64,000 bases of DNA, taken from contig NC_089493.1 in assembly GCF_036850765.1 (NCBI RefSeq), positions 8,991,632 to 9,055,631 on the forward strand, given 5' to 3'. A program made the position numbers and the translations under genes. The notes beneath the pieces were generated by a model. The model saw nothing but the letters and a program-made list of their open reading frames with translations, was not told where the DNA came from and did not search any database. Positions 32,311 through 42,480 of the stretch are shown here, in pieces (positions within the stretch are counted from its first letter, which is position 1; the number at the start of each line of letters is the position of its first letter). Origin of the DNA: Saccopteryx bilineata (Eukaryota > Chordata > Mammalia > Chiroptera > Emballonuridae).

Positions 32311-33999
32311 ACCACGTGGGCGGGGCCGTGAAGACATTTTGTCAGGTTCCTACGCTGTCCAGGTGGCAATGATCACCATTTGGGAAGCGGCATTGGCGGG
32401 CCGGCCTTCGAGCCTGGCTCTCCCATCTGAGCGAGAGGCCAGCCAGGGCGATGATGGAGACCCTGCTGACATCTGGCCTGTGACTCACGCCTGACATTCC
32501 CCATGTGGCACGCCCGCTGGAAAAACACCGGCGTTGAGGGGGAGCGTGTGGACAGCCAGATGGTTCTCATCGTGGTGATGATGGAACTCGGGACACCGGG
32601 GAGCAGATGGGAAGCCAAGGCATGGACGTGGTGAAATGTGATCCCCGCCACCAGCCTCTGTCTTCTCGTTATTCTCTTATTATCGCTCTGCCTTTAAATG
32701 CGAGCCCTGCCTTCCTAGCTGGTTTCACGTCTGGGCTGTAGTCTGCCTCTCACCGTCTCCTTCTGTGTCCCGTTCTTTTGCTTCTCCTTTGCCCCTCACA
32801 GTTTCTAGATGTTAATGTCAGGTATTCCCTGCAGCAGTGCAAACGCTTACCCTTCTCAACCCCCGTCAAACGACAGTCTAGGCACAGAGAGCTAGCTGTC
32901 TTTACCCTCCCCCCCCAAACCCTGCCGCTTCTGTGTACCGTTCCCTCAAACCCCCTCATTTTGGCTGGGGATATGATAGAGAGATGTGTTACCCCATTCA
33001 GGGTTCATGCACACTTTATAGGTGAGACTGCTGGGTAACACTGTTACTGCTTAAAGCCGAGGGTCCTACAGCACAGGACAAGCGAATTGGGTTGAGACCG
33101 GCTGACCAGTAAGCTTCTGTGGGTGCTGTGCTGTGCCTACAAAGAGCGTCTTTCTTCTGGGCAGTGGGATAAAGGCCTTTCTGGCTGGTGGGTGTATCAG
33201 AGTGAGAGCTGAGCTTCTGCAGAAAGAGCCTCCTAACTCCCCAAGTGTGGCTCAATGCACAGAAGGTTATCTCTCGTGCTCTCATCAACCTGAGTCAATG
33301 ATTCAGTATGTCAGGGTCTCTGGACTCCATGCAGTCATCCAGGGACTCAGGTACATAGCATCTGTTGCTCCATTATTGCTTAGGTAATTGTTGTTATCTG
33401 CACAGTTGGAGCTGGGTCACTGCCATGTCTGGCTTTCACCTTAGAGTAAAGGGAAAGAGAATGTGGTGGAATCACAACCAGTGGTCTAAGTCCTAGACAG
33501 CCGCCCCCTCCCCCACCAAATAGCATATACCATATCCGCGACTGCCTGGGGGTGCAGCCTCACCAGGCACCGTGTGCCCAGCTCCTAAGAACTAAGGAGA
33601 ATAGATCCTGGTGGGCGGTTAGCCATCTCGGTCCCACGGACAGTAGGAGAAGTCATCGCTCCGGCCCCATCCTCATTCGTGCTGTTTTCAGTGAGAAGGG
33701 GCGCTCGGGGCTCCGCTGCAGGCCAGTCCCATCGGCGGCCTCCGTGTGGAAGACTCGGGGGCTTCTCGGGAGATCCCTGCCCCCAAGGGAAGAGGCTGTT
33801 CTCGGGTAACTTTGATTTAAGACGGTCAGTGAGTCCCTGTGGCACGCTTTGGGACGGCCCGCTCCGTGCCACCACAGCGCGCAGTTTCCTGGACACTGTA
33901 AACAACCCGGGGGACGTGTGACGGAGCTGGGCCCAGCGGGGGCTGTTCTCCAGGAGCCTGACCTTCGAGTGGATGGATATGAGGTTGGACCATGGTCAG
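32311..33999. other. unassigned sequence
   Basis: Long stretch with no recognised repeat. Open frames up to 128 codons lie on both strands without motifs. A C run occurs at about 32911-32918 and another C-rich stretch at 33501-33518. Confidence 0.45.
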
Positions 34000-34114
34000 G
34001 GTGCTGCAGTCCAGAAGGACACATGGGCGCTTCTAACATGTTGGTGATGTTCTGTGTCTTAACGTTGGGTACGTGGGAGGCAGTTTACCATTACTTGATG
34101 TTATACATTTTATA
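34000..34114 (+). mobile_element. L1M 3' untranslated fragment (sense)
   Basis: GGTGATGTTCTGTGTCTTAA, CGTTGGGTACGTGGGAGG and TGATGTTATACATTTTATAT follow the sense 3' end of L1M elements. Confidence 0.45.
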
Positions 34115-34215
34115 TGAGTTTTATTGAGAAATAACTGACAGACATTGCTATGTAAGTTGAAGGGATGTGGCGTGATGGTTTAATTCACATGTTCTGTGAA
34201 TGAATGTAATCTTTT
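34115..34215 (-). mobile_element. L1M 3'-end fragment (antisense)
   Basis: TATGAGTTTTATTGAGAAAT, AACTGACAGACATTGC and GTGGCGTGATGGTTTAATTC match the reversed L1M 3' end. It meets the previous L1 piece tail to tail. Confidence 0.5.
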
Positions 34216-34352
34216 ATATGAAGAATCTTATTTAAACAGGAAGTGGTGGTGGACTGGTGTGTCCCACTGTGGGACTCGGGACGAGACCCCAGGCTGGTTG
34301 TCGGTCCTGCTTGTCCGTCCTGGCTGTCCGACTTTTGGGAGGTTTCCCATTT
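34216..34352. other. unassigned spacer
   Basis: Nothing recognised. Confidence 0.4.
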
Positions 34353-34395
34353 CTGTGCCTCCTCCTCCTCCTCTTCCTCCTCCTCATCCTCCCTC
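34353..34395. repeat. CTC trinucleotide repeat
   Basis: CCTCCTCCTCCTCTTCCTCC and similar units, imperfect. On the minus strand this produces a run of glutamates in a chance frame. Confidence 0.85.
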
Positions 34396-34466
34396 TGTCT
34401 CCGGTGCACATGCCGGAACCGCCTTCTTTTCCTCAGGACCACAACCCAGCCTGAAGTAAGGGAACT

Positions 34467-34556
34467 GCGGTGTGTGTGTGTGAGAGAGCCAGTGTGAGTG
34501 TGAGCATGGTGTGTGAGTGTGAATGTGCAGGGGTAAGTGTGCAAGTGTGTGAGTAA
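34467..34556. repeat. degenerate TG/GTGAGTG repeat
   Basis: TG dinucleotides and GTGTGAGTGTGA-type units over about 90 bp. Confidence 0.75.
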
Positions 34557-34674
34557 GACCCTTTGAGGAGAGCTGCTGCTGGCTCAGCTTCTATATACAA
34601 TTAATCTCTGGTGAGGAAAGAAGGAGGCAAATTCTGTTTTCTTCTTGTGGTTCTGAATTTGCCTCTAGACTGAT

Positions 34675-34765
34675 GTGGCACGTGTGGCAGGCGTGGCGAG
34701 TGTGGCACATGTGGCAGGCGTGGCGGGTGTGGCACGTGTGGCAGGCGTGGCTGGTGTGGCACAGT
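34675..34765. repeat. GTGGC-type minisatellite, 9-bp unit
   Basis: Units such as GTGGCACGT, GTGGCAGGC, GTGGCGAGT and GTGGCACAT repeat about ten times, with a 27-bp superpattern. The minus strand reads as a chance Cys-His-Thr peptide. Confidence 0.9.
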
Positions 34766-34929
34766 CTGGTGGGATAAGGAAGACTTGGAGCAGAAAGGTG
34801 AGGGGTGGGTTTTGCTCCCAGGCACAGGAAGTCTTGGCAGAGAAAACTGTCAGTGTTACCGAGATGCGGAAGGAGATGGGTGACCATGGACCGCGGGATC
34901 GGGGCTGAGGCGCCCCCGGTGACCCTGTG
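34766..34929. other. unassigned spacer
   Basis: Nothing recognised. Confidence 0.4.
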
Positions 34930-35030
34930 ATCCAGCTTCTCACTTTACAGAGCGTGGACCTGGCCAGAGAGGGTAAGTGGCTTGCCCCAGGTTACGCAGG
35001 GAATTCGCAGCTGAGCCGATCTCCATTCTG
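34930..35030 (-). mobile_element. MIR fragment
   Basis: CACTTTACAGAGCGTGGACC, GGTAAGTGGCTTGCCCCAGG and TTACGCAGGGAATTCGCAG match the reversed MIR core. Confidence 0.55.
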
Positions 35031-35589
35031 AACTTGCCATTGGGTTGTCCAATTCTAAAGGGACGGTGGAATTTGAGATGAACCCTGGGGGCTTGAGCCC
35101 CTGCGAGCAGGCGTGTGACCCGGGATGACACAGCAGGAGAGGAGACGCTGAGAGAGGCCCCGCGGGGAGACAGACATGTGGGTGAAAGGTCTCGGGTGGG
35201 GTTGCGGGATAATTAATCAAGCATATGACCAGGGATTGTGCAAAGATGAGAAATCTTTGAGTGTGAGTCTGTCATCCAGGCAAGCAGTATGTAATCAGGA
35301 ATGGTGGAGAACGATCATGCTGTATCCGGCTGGAAATGCAGATCTGGGTCACAATAGAGATTCGGTGACTCGGCCTTTTCCAGTGCCTGCCGACCTGCCT
35401 TGAGCCCAGCGCAGGCCGTGAGGACTCCAGAGAATGCAGCTGGCCCTGACGCCCCCTGGCCGGTGCACCCAGGCCTTGGGGGAAGACAAATACTAAACAC
35501 ACAGTTGTGCAAGAGATTGTGTAGCCGCTTCTGTGCTAAGTGGACAGGGAACCAGCCCCTGTGGAAGCGACATTTAAACTGCTGTCAGA
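35031..35589. other. unassigned sequence
   Basis: No repeat family is recognised. The 146-codon plus-strand frame at 35400-35840 runs into an L2 trace and has no domain. Confidence 0.45.
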
Positions 35590-35665
35590 AGGAAAGTTTA
35601 GCCAGGAGAGCAGGCAGGATAGCTTTCCTGGGGGCGGGAACAGCATGTGCGGAGACCCTGAGGCT
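35590..35665 (-). mobile_element. L2 fragment
   Basis: GGGAACAGCATGTGCGGAGA followed by CCCTGAGGCTTG is a well-conserved phrase of reversed L2. Confidence 0.45.
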
Positions 35666-36167
35666 TGCAGAGGGTGGCTCATGGATAGGACTGAACAGAG
35701 AGGCTTTTTGTGAAGAACTGGGGTGCCGAGACCAGCTCAGCAGTGGGCGGGCACGAGAGGAAGGTGCTGCAGGACTTAAGAAACAACACACAAGACACAA
35801 CATAGAGAAAAGATGGGCACAGGGAACCCCCGGCCTCTAGGACTGAGAGCCCAGATCTCTGCAGCCTCATTGAATTTACTGGTCTCTTTGCTCATCAAGC
35901 AGATTAGCAGAGCCTGGGTCAAATTAGTCTACACTGGATTCAGGTGCAGAGAAAGATGACTGATCGGTGCCCCCCAGGCATGTAGGAAAATGGCTGTAGG
36001 GATCAGCTGCTTCCTGTAAACAATTGTAGTGGTGCTTGCCGAGGCAGCATTCTGCCCCCCGGCAGGACTCGGCGTGCCGAAGTCCACACCCAAGACTTGT
36101 CTCAAGGCTGCAGTTTAATCTCTCAGCCATTTTCCTACACTGAGGGCAGGTAAGCTTGACTGGAGCC

Positions 36168-36168
<1 letters not shown>
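35666..36168. other. unassigned sequence
   Basis: Nothing recognised. Confidence 0.4.

Positions 36169-36200
<32 letters not shown>
36169..36200. repeat. TG microsatellite
   Basis: About 15 uninterrupted TG units. Confidence 0.95.
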
Positions 36201-36310
36201 CTTCAGAGAAACAGAATCAATGAGATGTGTGTCTTCAGAGAAAAGGATTGAGTTTAGGGAGTTGGTTCAAGGAACTGTAGAGGCGGCGAGTCCGAGCGCT
36301 GCAGGGTGGG
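36201..36310 (-). mobile_element. MLT2-type LTR end
   Basis: AGAGAAACAGAATCAATGAG, ATGTGTGTCTTCAGAG and TAGGGAGTTGGTTCAAGGAA match the reversed 3' end of ERVL MLT2 LTRs. Confidence 0.45.
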
Positions 36311-36344
36311 CTGGTGGCCGAGACTCAGGACAGAGCAGCGGTTT

Positions 36345-36445
36345 GGGTTCTCCAGTCTCTATAATTCACGAGCCAGTTTCTTAAAGTAAATCTCCTCTCT
36401 CTATACCCTCCTGGTCTGTTTCTCCAAAGAAGCCTGACTAACCCA
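36345..36445 (+). mobile_element. MLT2-type LTR end (opposite direction)
   Basis: CACGAGCCAGTTTCTTAAAG, TAAATCTCCTCTCTCTATAC and GGTCTGTTTCTCCAAAGAAG, then CCTGACTAA, are the sense 3' end of an MLT2 LTR. It faces the preceding piece. Confidence 0.5.
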
Positions 36446-36589
36446 GCTTTCTCCTCCTCCCTCTGGGGACACCTTCTCCTCTTCTAAGGTCAGTGTACCG
36501 CCCCTGCCGCACCCATCACCCACTCGGTCCTGAAGGTCCCTGGGAGGTCAGCTCCAGGGAGACCGGCATCAACCTGTGAGCAGCACGGT
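36446..36589. other. unassigned spacer
   Basis: Nothing recognised. Confidence 0.4.
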
Positions 36590-36765
36590 GGTCAGGTGCC
36601 CAGACTGCCGGGTCTGAACCCGCGTTCTGTACTCTGCCTGGGCGCGCTGTCCAACTGCTTGTGCTTTGGTGTCCTCATCTGTAAGGAAGGAGTGATTCTG
36701 GGACTATTCATCTCATGGCTTGGGGCGAAGGCTGAAATGCATCCGCTCTCCGTTTTACTGGTGGG
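36590..36765 (+). mobile_element. MIR SINE
   Basis: GGGTCTGAACCCGCGTTCTG, CAACTGCTTGTGCTTTGGTG and TCCTCATCTGTAAGGAAGGA give the MIR head and core in order. Confidence 0.6.
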
Positions 36766-36837
36766 AAGCTGAGAATCAGGCAGAGGAGGAAGTTGCCTGG
36801 CTTCCCTGCAAGCCCTGGACAGAACCGGCGAGGGCCT

Positions 36838-36915
36838 CCTGCCCTCTCAGGGCCTCAGTTTGCTCATCTGCCAAGTGGGCAGGACCGGGCTAGCTCCGTG
36901 GGAGACAGGGCGCAG
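36838..36915 (+). mobile_element. MIR core fragment
   Basis: CAGGGCCTCAGTTTGCTCAT followed by CTGCCAAGTGGG is MIR core. Confidence 0.5.
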
Positions 36916-37589
36916 GGTCACTGCCCCGACCCGTTTGGCTCCCTGAGTCAAGGCAGAGCTAGCTCTCCCTGGAGAAGGTGCTGGAGGACCAGTCTCCCTG
37001 AGTCTTGGCACGGCGGAGCAGGGGTTGGCTCTGAAGGTCTCAAGGGGCTGCTCTGGGCTTTCCCCTCGCATGCCCCAGCCTCCCACGGCGAGGGGCAAGT
37101 TACGGGCTCTTTTCTTGCAACATGGAAAAATACCTCTGACTTATTCCAGACCCGTGTGCCAAATTCATCGGCAGCCGGCAGCCATGGGACCTACAGAACC
37201 AAGGCCGCAAGCCTCTCTGCTCCGGGGAGGCTATGGAGACATCTGGGACCTCCTTCAGCGGGCAGAATAAACAAACTGACCCTGAACCTTAGGCCAAGCA
37301 CACCCTTCTCAGGTAAATTGATGGAAAACCCCCCCAAACCCTCTGCTCTGAAATGTTTGGGTGACTGGAGGGGTTTTAACCCAGGTATCCCGGGACTAGG
37401 GTTTGCTCATACATTTATTCACTATTCGTTCATTTCCCAAAAACAGGGTGGGGCCAAAGTAGGCTGACTGTTGTTCACACGGAGAATAATATAGTAACTA
37501 ATAAATAATAACCATACGAGAATGAGCTCTGTCTTGTGAGTACGCACAATTGTAAACCTGCCCTTGACCCACCACGCATCTTAAAGCAC
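36916..37589. other. unassigned sequence
   Basis: A 224-codon plus frame (36793-37467) crosses a MIR fragment and shows no domain. No repeat is recognised to its right. Confidence 0.45.
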
Positions 37590-38040
37590 GTACAAAATTC
37601 TAGGTGCTGGGATATCGTACTGAATGAAACAGGCCCCATCCCTGACCTCATGAGCTATATATTCTAGAGGGAAGAGATTAAAACTAAAAAAGCAGAATGA
37701 TAGATAAAGGTACTTCTAGATAAGCGCTAGGAGGATAACAAAGGAGTGAGAAATAGAGCATGATGGGAGGGAGCAAGTTTTAGAGAGAATGATCAGGAAG
37801 AGTCTCTCTACGATGATGGTGTAGGCTGGGAATGGGATGGCGAGAAGGGACCATCCGTGACGTCAGGAGAAGAGCTTCGGAGACGAGGGGGAGAGCGGTG
37901 GCCAAGGGCGGAGGCAGGAGCAGGCCTGGCCCATGAGGAGAGATGCCGGGAAGGCTGGTGCAGGTAGAGTGCGGTGTGGGAAGGCGGGTGCCAGAGGAGG
38001 GGATAGGCAGCTTGCAGAATGGCAGGGAGGCAAGGATTAC
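37590..38040 (-). mobile_element. L2 fragment
   Basis: GTGCTGGGATATCGTACTGA, GGCCCCATCCCTGACCTCAT, GAGCTATATATTCTAGAGGG and AGATAAGCGCTAGGAGGATA follow the reversed L2 from the GTGCTGGGGATAC region inward. No reading frame survives. Confidence 0.55.
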
Positions 38041-38475
38041 ATTAGCCAGGGTCAGGTAATGCCAGCTGCAGTAACAAGTAAGTTTCAGAGCTCAGACTGT
38101 TTGATGAGATCAAGGTCTATTTCTAGTTCATTTCCTAGCCCCGTGTGGGTATGGGGGACGCTCTTAGTCTTTGAGACACACAGACTCCTGATGTCATGTC
38201 ACCCAGCCTTCCCCGAGGGCTGAGTGTCTGGGAGCTCTCCATTGGATCCTTGCATCCAGCCAGTAAAGAGAGAAGAAAGAGGTTGTGGGGAATTGTGAAT
38301 TGTGCAGTGGGTTTGCAGACTGGTGGAGAGGGGAGCCCTTGACTCTTGTCCACATTTCACTGGTCAGAACTCAGACCCCTGATCTCCTAGGTGCAAGAGG
38401 CGGGACCTGAAAATACCTACCAGTGTGGCAGAGGTATTGGTGAAAACTAGCCAGGCTTTTTCTCACTATGGAAGA
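38041..38475. mobile_element. old interspersed repeat, family uncertain
   Basis: GGTCTATTTCTAGTTCATTT, CATTGGATCCTTGCATCCAG and CCACATTTCACTGGTCAGAA, then CTAGGTGCAAGAGGCGGGAC, resemble in order the segment at 39600-39935, so both are probably copies of one old mammalian repeat. I do not recall its name. Confidence 0.35.
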
Positions 38476-38477
38476 GT

Positions 38478-38587
38478 GGTGGGAGGGCCCAGATCATGTA
38501 GGACCTTGCAGATCATGGGCAGGGTTTTAGGTTTCATTCCAGGTGGGATGGGAGGCTGGTGGAAGGTTCTAAAGAAAAGTGACATCG
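38478..38587 (-). mobile_element. L2 fragment
   Basis: CAGATCATGTAGGACCTTGC, GGTTTTAGGTTTCATTCCAG and GATGGGAGGCTGGTGGAAGG match reversed L2. Probably the continuation of the 37.6-kb copy beyond the repeat between them. It ends exactly at a SINE insertion. Confidence 0.6.
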
Positions 38588-38872
38588 CCTAACTGGTGGT
38601 GATGCAGTGGATAGAGTGTTGACTTGAAATGCCGAGGTCTCCAGCTCAATCCTGAGATCACCAGCCTGGGTTGCCAGCTTGAGCACAGGGTTTCCCACTT
38701 GAGCATGCGGTTGCCGGCTCAAACCTGAGGTCGCTGGTTTGAGGCCACGGTTGCTGGTTCAATCCCCAGTCAAGTCAATCAGTGCACAACTAAGTTGAAG
38801 CAAGGAGTTGATGCTTCTCTCTGTTTCTCTCTTTTTTTTTCTCTCTCTCTCTCAAAAATAAAACAAAAAAAC
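38588..38872 (+). mobile_element. Ves-like SINE, long variant
   Basis: Starts CCTAACTGGTGGTGATGCAG (A box). It holds several repeated TTGAGC/GGTTGC blocks that lengthen the middle, a B-box-like GGTTCAATCCCCAG, then a T/CT-rich region and AAAATAAAACAAAAAAAC tail. Sits inside L2 sequence. No clear target-site duplication. Confidence 0.75.
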
Positions 38873-39597
38873 AATGCACTCATGCTCTGCCTTTGACACT
38901 GAACTGCTGTTATCTGTCTGAACACAAGCCATGTATTGAGAAAGGAGATTCAGATTATTTTAAATGCCCCTCTCCTGTTCCACCCTAACCAAGCTGGGTC
39001 CTTCGGGTTCTTGGACTCTGTGGCTTCTTGGGGACTTTAGCAAGCAAGGCCACCTCTACTGCTATTGAGAGGAAGGGCTCCTTCCAGGACAGTCCAGGGG
39101 GTCCAGAGTAGGATGTGAACAGGGTGAGGAGCCCCCACCGAAGGCCTTTACAGCCCGCCAGTGGCCAGCTCTGGGAGCGGATTGTGGTCCCCTGCTCTAG
39201 GCTTTCCACCTTCTCAGGGACTGTGCAGTGTCCCTTACTGCTCCTCTTGCCTCCTGCCTGGTTGACACACACGCGCTGGTTGAAGGAATGGTCCCTTCAG
39301 TTCCTCCCCAGGACCCAGGTCACACACGCCCCAGCAGGTCTGTCAGCGCCTCCTCTTACTGCTTGCTCCTGTCCACAGAGGCCTTTCCCTCTCCGGACTC
39401 CCACCAACCTTAGGTGCACCCTGCCCGACTTTAGTAAATGGTATGTTTGTTCACTTACCATTCTTTCATTTTTAAAGGTCCATGTTTGTTGAGTGTTTTT
39501 CTTGGGCAGTGATTTTGATATGGTATCTAAAGGCACAGAGTGCCATATGAGGTCGGTAGCTGTCAGAGGAGGCCAGGCTGCAGAGACGGATAAATCC
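38873..39597. other. unassigned sequence
   Basis: Nothing recognised beyond chance frames. Confidence 0.4.
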
Positions 39598-39935
39598 TGA
39601 TGCCTCCGTGGCTTAAGCATGGAGGTTTAGTTCTTGTTCACATCACAGGACAATTGGGTCCTTCTCCAAGCTCAGACTTGGGGGGACTCAGGTGTGTTCC
39701 ATTTTGTGGCTCTTCTATCTTGTTGTTTCACGGTCACCTTGGTTCATCCAATCACCTGGAGCCTGGGGCCTGGAGGGTGAGAAGAAACAGAGGATGTAGT
39801 TTGTGGGAGATCTTCTGGGCCAGGCATGTAAGTGGATTCATCACTTCCTCCCACATCCCATTAGCCAGAATGTGGTCAGCTGGCCTCACCTAGCTGCAAA
39901 GGAGTCTGGGAAATAGAATTTGACAGTGTGTCTCT
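39598..39935. mobile_element. old interspersed repeat, family uncertain
   Basis: CTTCTATCTTGTTGTTTCAC, CATCCCATTAGCCAGAATGT and GGCCTCACCTAGCTGCAAAG, then GGGAAATAGAATT, form a phrase order I know from a common old mammalian MER-type repeat, whose exact name I cannot give. Confidence 0.4.
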
Positions 39936-39974
39936 AAAGAGATGGGAATTGATATTGGTGAACACTAGCAGCAC

Positions 39975-40090
39975 CTGTCCTGCTCAGATGCTCATTATTT
40001 TAGAGATAAGAACACAGAGGTTCAAGTGAGATGAAATGAGTCACCCACAGTCACCAAGCTAGGAAGTCAGGTGCTGGAATGTGAGCTCAG
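39975..40090 (-). mobile_element. MIR fragment
   Basis: GATAAGAACACAGAGGTTCA, TCACCCACAGTCACCAAGCT and AGGAAGTCAGGTGCTGGAAT match the reversed MIR core and head. Confidence 0.55.
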
Positions 40091-40129
40091 ATGTCAAAAC
40101 ACAGCAAGTATCCATAATAAATGTGAACT

Positions 40130-40345
40130 GACAACAGCAGGATATAGAACAGATGCAATGTGATCTTACTTACTTTAGTTATTTGCACACATACACGTCT
40201 ACACAACAAACAGACCGGAAGAAAACACACCAAAGTGTCATTGGGTTAGATCTAGTTTCTTGGACTAACTACATTCAATTTTTTCTTGGTATTTTCTACA
40301 ATGAGAAAACAATTGCCATTACTTTTTAAAAAAAATCAGTTGATT
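40130..40345 (+). mobile_element. L1M 3'-end fragment
   Basis: AGATGCAATGTGATCTTACT, AACAGACCGGAAGAAAACAC, ACCAAAGTGTC and TATTTTCTACAATGAGAAAA followed by an A run fit a sense L1M-type 3' end. Confidence 0.45.
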
Positions 40346-41281
40346 GGTTTTTCTTAAATTATTTATTGCCATAAAAGCACATCATAAGAACAGAAACATT
40401 GGCCAGCACCACTTGGCAGTAGCCTTCTTGCTAATCGTAACAATTTCTTACATTTGTGACTCCAGTTCTTTATTATTTTCAAAGCACCCTCGCATATTTC
40501 ACTTATTTCCTTTCTTCACTCAGCAAGCTCTGAGCCCACCCGCCCACTGTCCAACAGTTCCTGGCGGAAGTCCAGATGGTGCAGAGGGACGCCGACGGGG
40601 GCGGGGGTGCTGGGTTGACTGGGCATCCCTGTCTAGATGAATTCAGGAATCAAGTCAAGAAGGGACTCAGTGTGCACCTGCCAGGTGGGCCCGGGTCGTA
40701 CCAGGCCCCCCAGGCCCTGCCAGCGGGTTGGTTGGTGTCCTGTTGTCAGCAGGGCCCTGAAGCAGGGGCCTCGGGCCCTCAGCTGTGGTTTTGGACGCTC
40801 ACTGCTGCACATGCTGGTTGGAGCTGGGGGAGCACACAGGAGGGGGTTGGACATCGGGGGCGGCTGTGGGAGCCAGGAATGCACCAGTGGTCTGGAGACA
40901 AGGGTCCGATCTGCGACCAGACCTATGCCCAAACCAGGGCTCTTTCTAGAACCTCGCTTCATAGCCACCAGGCAGCTTGGTGGCTGGGGCGTCCCCACCA
41001 TGCCATCTTCAAGCACTCGGGAGGGTTCTATCTATGCAGCAGGGCCAAGAGCCCTGGTTGTGGCGGCGGGGGGGTGGGGGGTGTCCCTGGGGGGGTCCCT
41101 CCAGATGTGAATTCAGAGCAGGCCAGAAACTCTGCAGGCAAGCATGTTGTTTGGATTTATTGTTTGTGTATCTCAGACCCCGGGAGGTAAACAAGGCCAT
41201 GCTTGCCGGGTGCGGTCGCCGCTTAGGGGTGAGTCAGGGTGTCCGCCAGACCTGTTCGCTAGACTTTCTGTGAGAGGATGA
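40346..41281. other. unassigned sequence
   Basis: The 204- and 157-codon plus frames (40576-41190) overlap in different frames and lack domains. G-rich stretch at 41062-41096. Confidence 0.45.
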
Positions 41282-41408
41282 GGTGCACACACAGACACCC
41301 CACATCAAACACCCCCCAAAACACACACAGACACACACCACACAATGCACGCACATGCACACACACGCACGCGCAGGTGTGCACGGGCACATAACATATG
41401 CACACACC
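41282..41408. repeat. CA-rich degenerate repeat
   Basis: CACACAGACACCCCACAT, CACACGCACGCGCAGG and similar CA/CG units over about 125 bp. Confidence 0.8.
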
Positions 41409-41849
41409 TCTCCTCAGTAGAATTGAACCCCTGCCCTGACGCACAGCTGCCTTTGCCACTGCCTTCTCGGCACTCTGGATGGCAGAGAGCCTTATGTTTT
41501 GCTGAAACCCATGTGAAAGCAAGAAAAAAGTGACAGTGGAACACATAGCTGCCTTGACCAAACTTAAAATTTTGTAAGCAATAGAAACTTTTTGAGTTTC
41601 AAAATCATACACTGGTAAAAGCCAAGTTGCTCAGATGGAAGCCAGGTGGGGCCCAGGCCTGGCCGTCGGACAGGCCCCCTCGGCCCCCAGGGTTGTCAGA
41701 GAGGTCCTGGAACAGCCCGGGTGGGCGGTCCAGGCACTGACCGGGGCCAGGAGGGCCAGGCTGGGGGTCGGGGGGCCCTCCAGCCGGGGGCGCCATGGAA
41801 GGGACGCCCTGGGCTCAAAGATCTGCTCAGGCTCCTGGCTCGGCTCTGT
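41409..41849. other. unassigned sequence
   Basis: Nothing recognised. Confidence 0.4.
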
Positions 41850-41922
41850 CCTGACCGGCCTCAGTTTCCCCTCTGTCACAGCAGGATGCTCATGTATGTG
41901 CAAACGCCTGGCACAGAGAACC
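41850..41922 (+). mobile_element. MIR fragment
   Basis: GGCCTCAGTTTCCCCTCTGT, then CATGTATGTGCAAACGCCTG and GCACAG, match the MIR core and 3' part. Confidence 0.5.
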
Positions 41923-42260
41923 CCTGCCCGCCTCACCGCCCACCTTTCCCTGAGAGAAGGCTGGTGGCCTCTGGTTGACTTCTAGAGCTGCGATCCCACA
42001 GAGGGAGCCCATCATGGATAAAACGCAATCCTGGAGAAGACGGAACAATAATATTTAGTGATACTTTTAGAGACCACCCAGAAGAACTGCTGAGGCTGTT
42101 CTTGCTCCGCCCCTCCTAACCCCGGCCCATTCGTCAGACTAAGCCTCTGTGTGCTTTTTAATCTTCAAAGCTACGTGGGGAACTTGAGACAGATCCTGCA
42201 AAGAAGGGAATTGTGGGTTTACACGCAGCTGTGTGAACACTTTCGAGTCCATGGCTGCCA
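41923..42260. other. unassigned sequence
   Basis: Nothing recognised. Confidence 0.4.
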
Positions 42261-42480
42261 TTGTCAAAGATTCGGTGGTGATACAGCCGGAAGGGACCTT
42301 CCCTTTTACAGACAGGGACAGACGGGGACCTTGCTCCTGGGGGAGCAAGGTGAGGTTAGGAACAGACCGGTGGGAGGACCCAGGACTCCTGACTTTGCAT
42401 GAACCTGGGCAGGGGGCGGTGGACCCACAATGTGACCCTGTCCCCTGTCCCCATGCCTTTAACTGCTGAGCTCCCAGATG
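42261..42480 (-). mobile_element. MIR-like fragment
   Basis: CCTTCCCTTTTACAGACAGG, AGCAAGGTGAGGTTAGGAAC and CCAGGACTCCTGACTTTGC weakly follow the reversed MIR core and head. Confidence 0.4.

Noticed and set aside
36793..37467. 224-codon plus-strand open frame
   Set aside because: It contains MIR core sequence and no known motif.
41282..41408. CpG island or promoter, because of CG steps
   Set aside because: The CG steps lie within a CA-rich simple repeat and the stretch is too short and too CA-biased for a CpG island.
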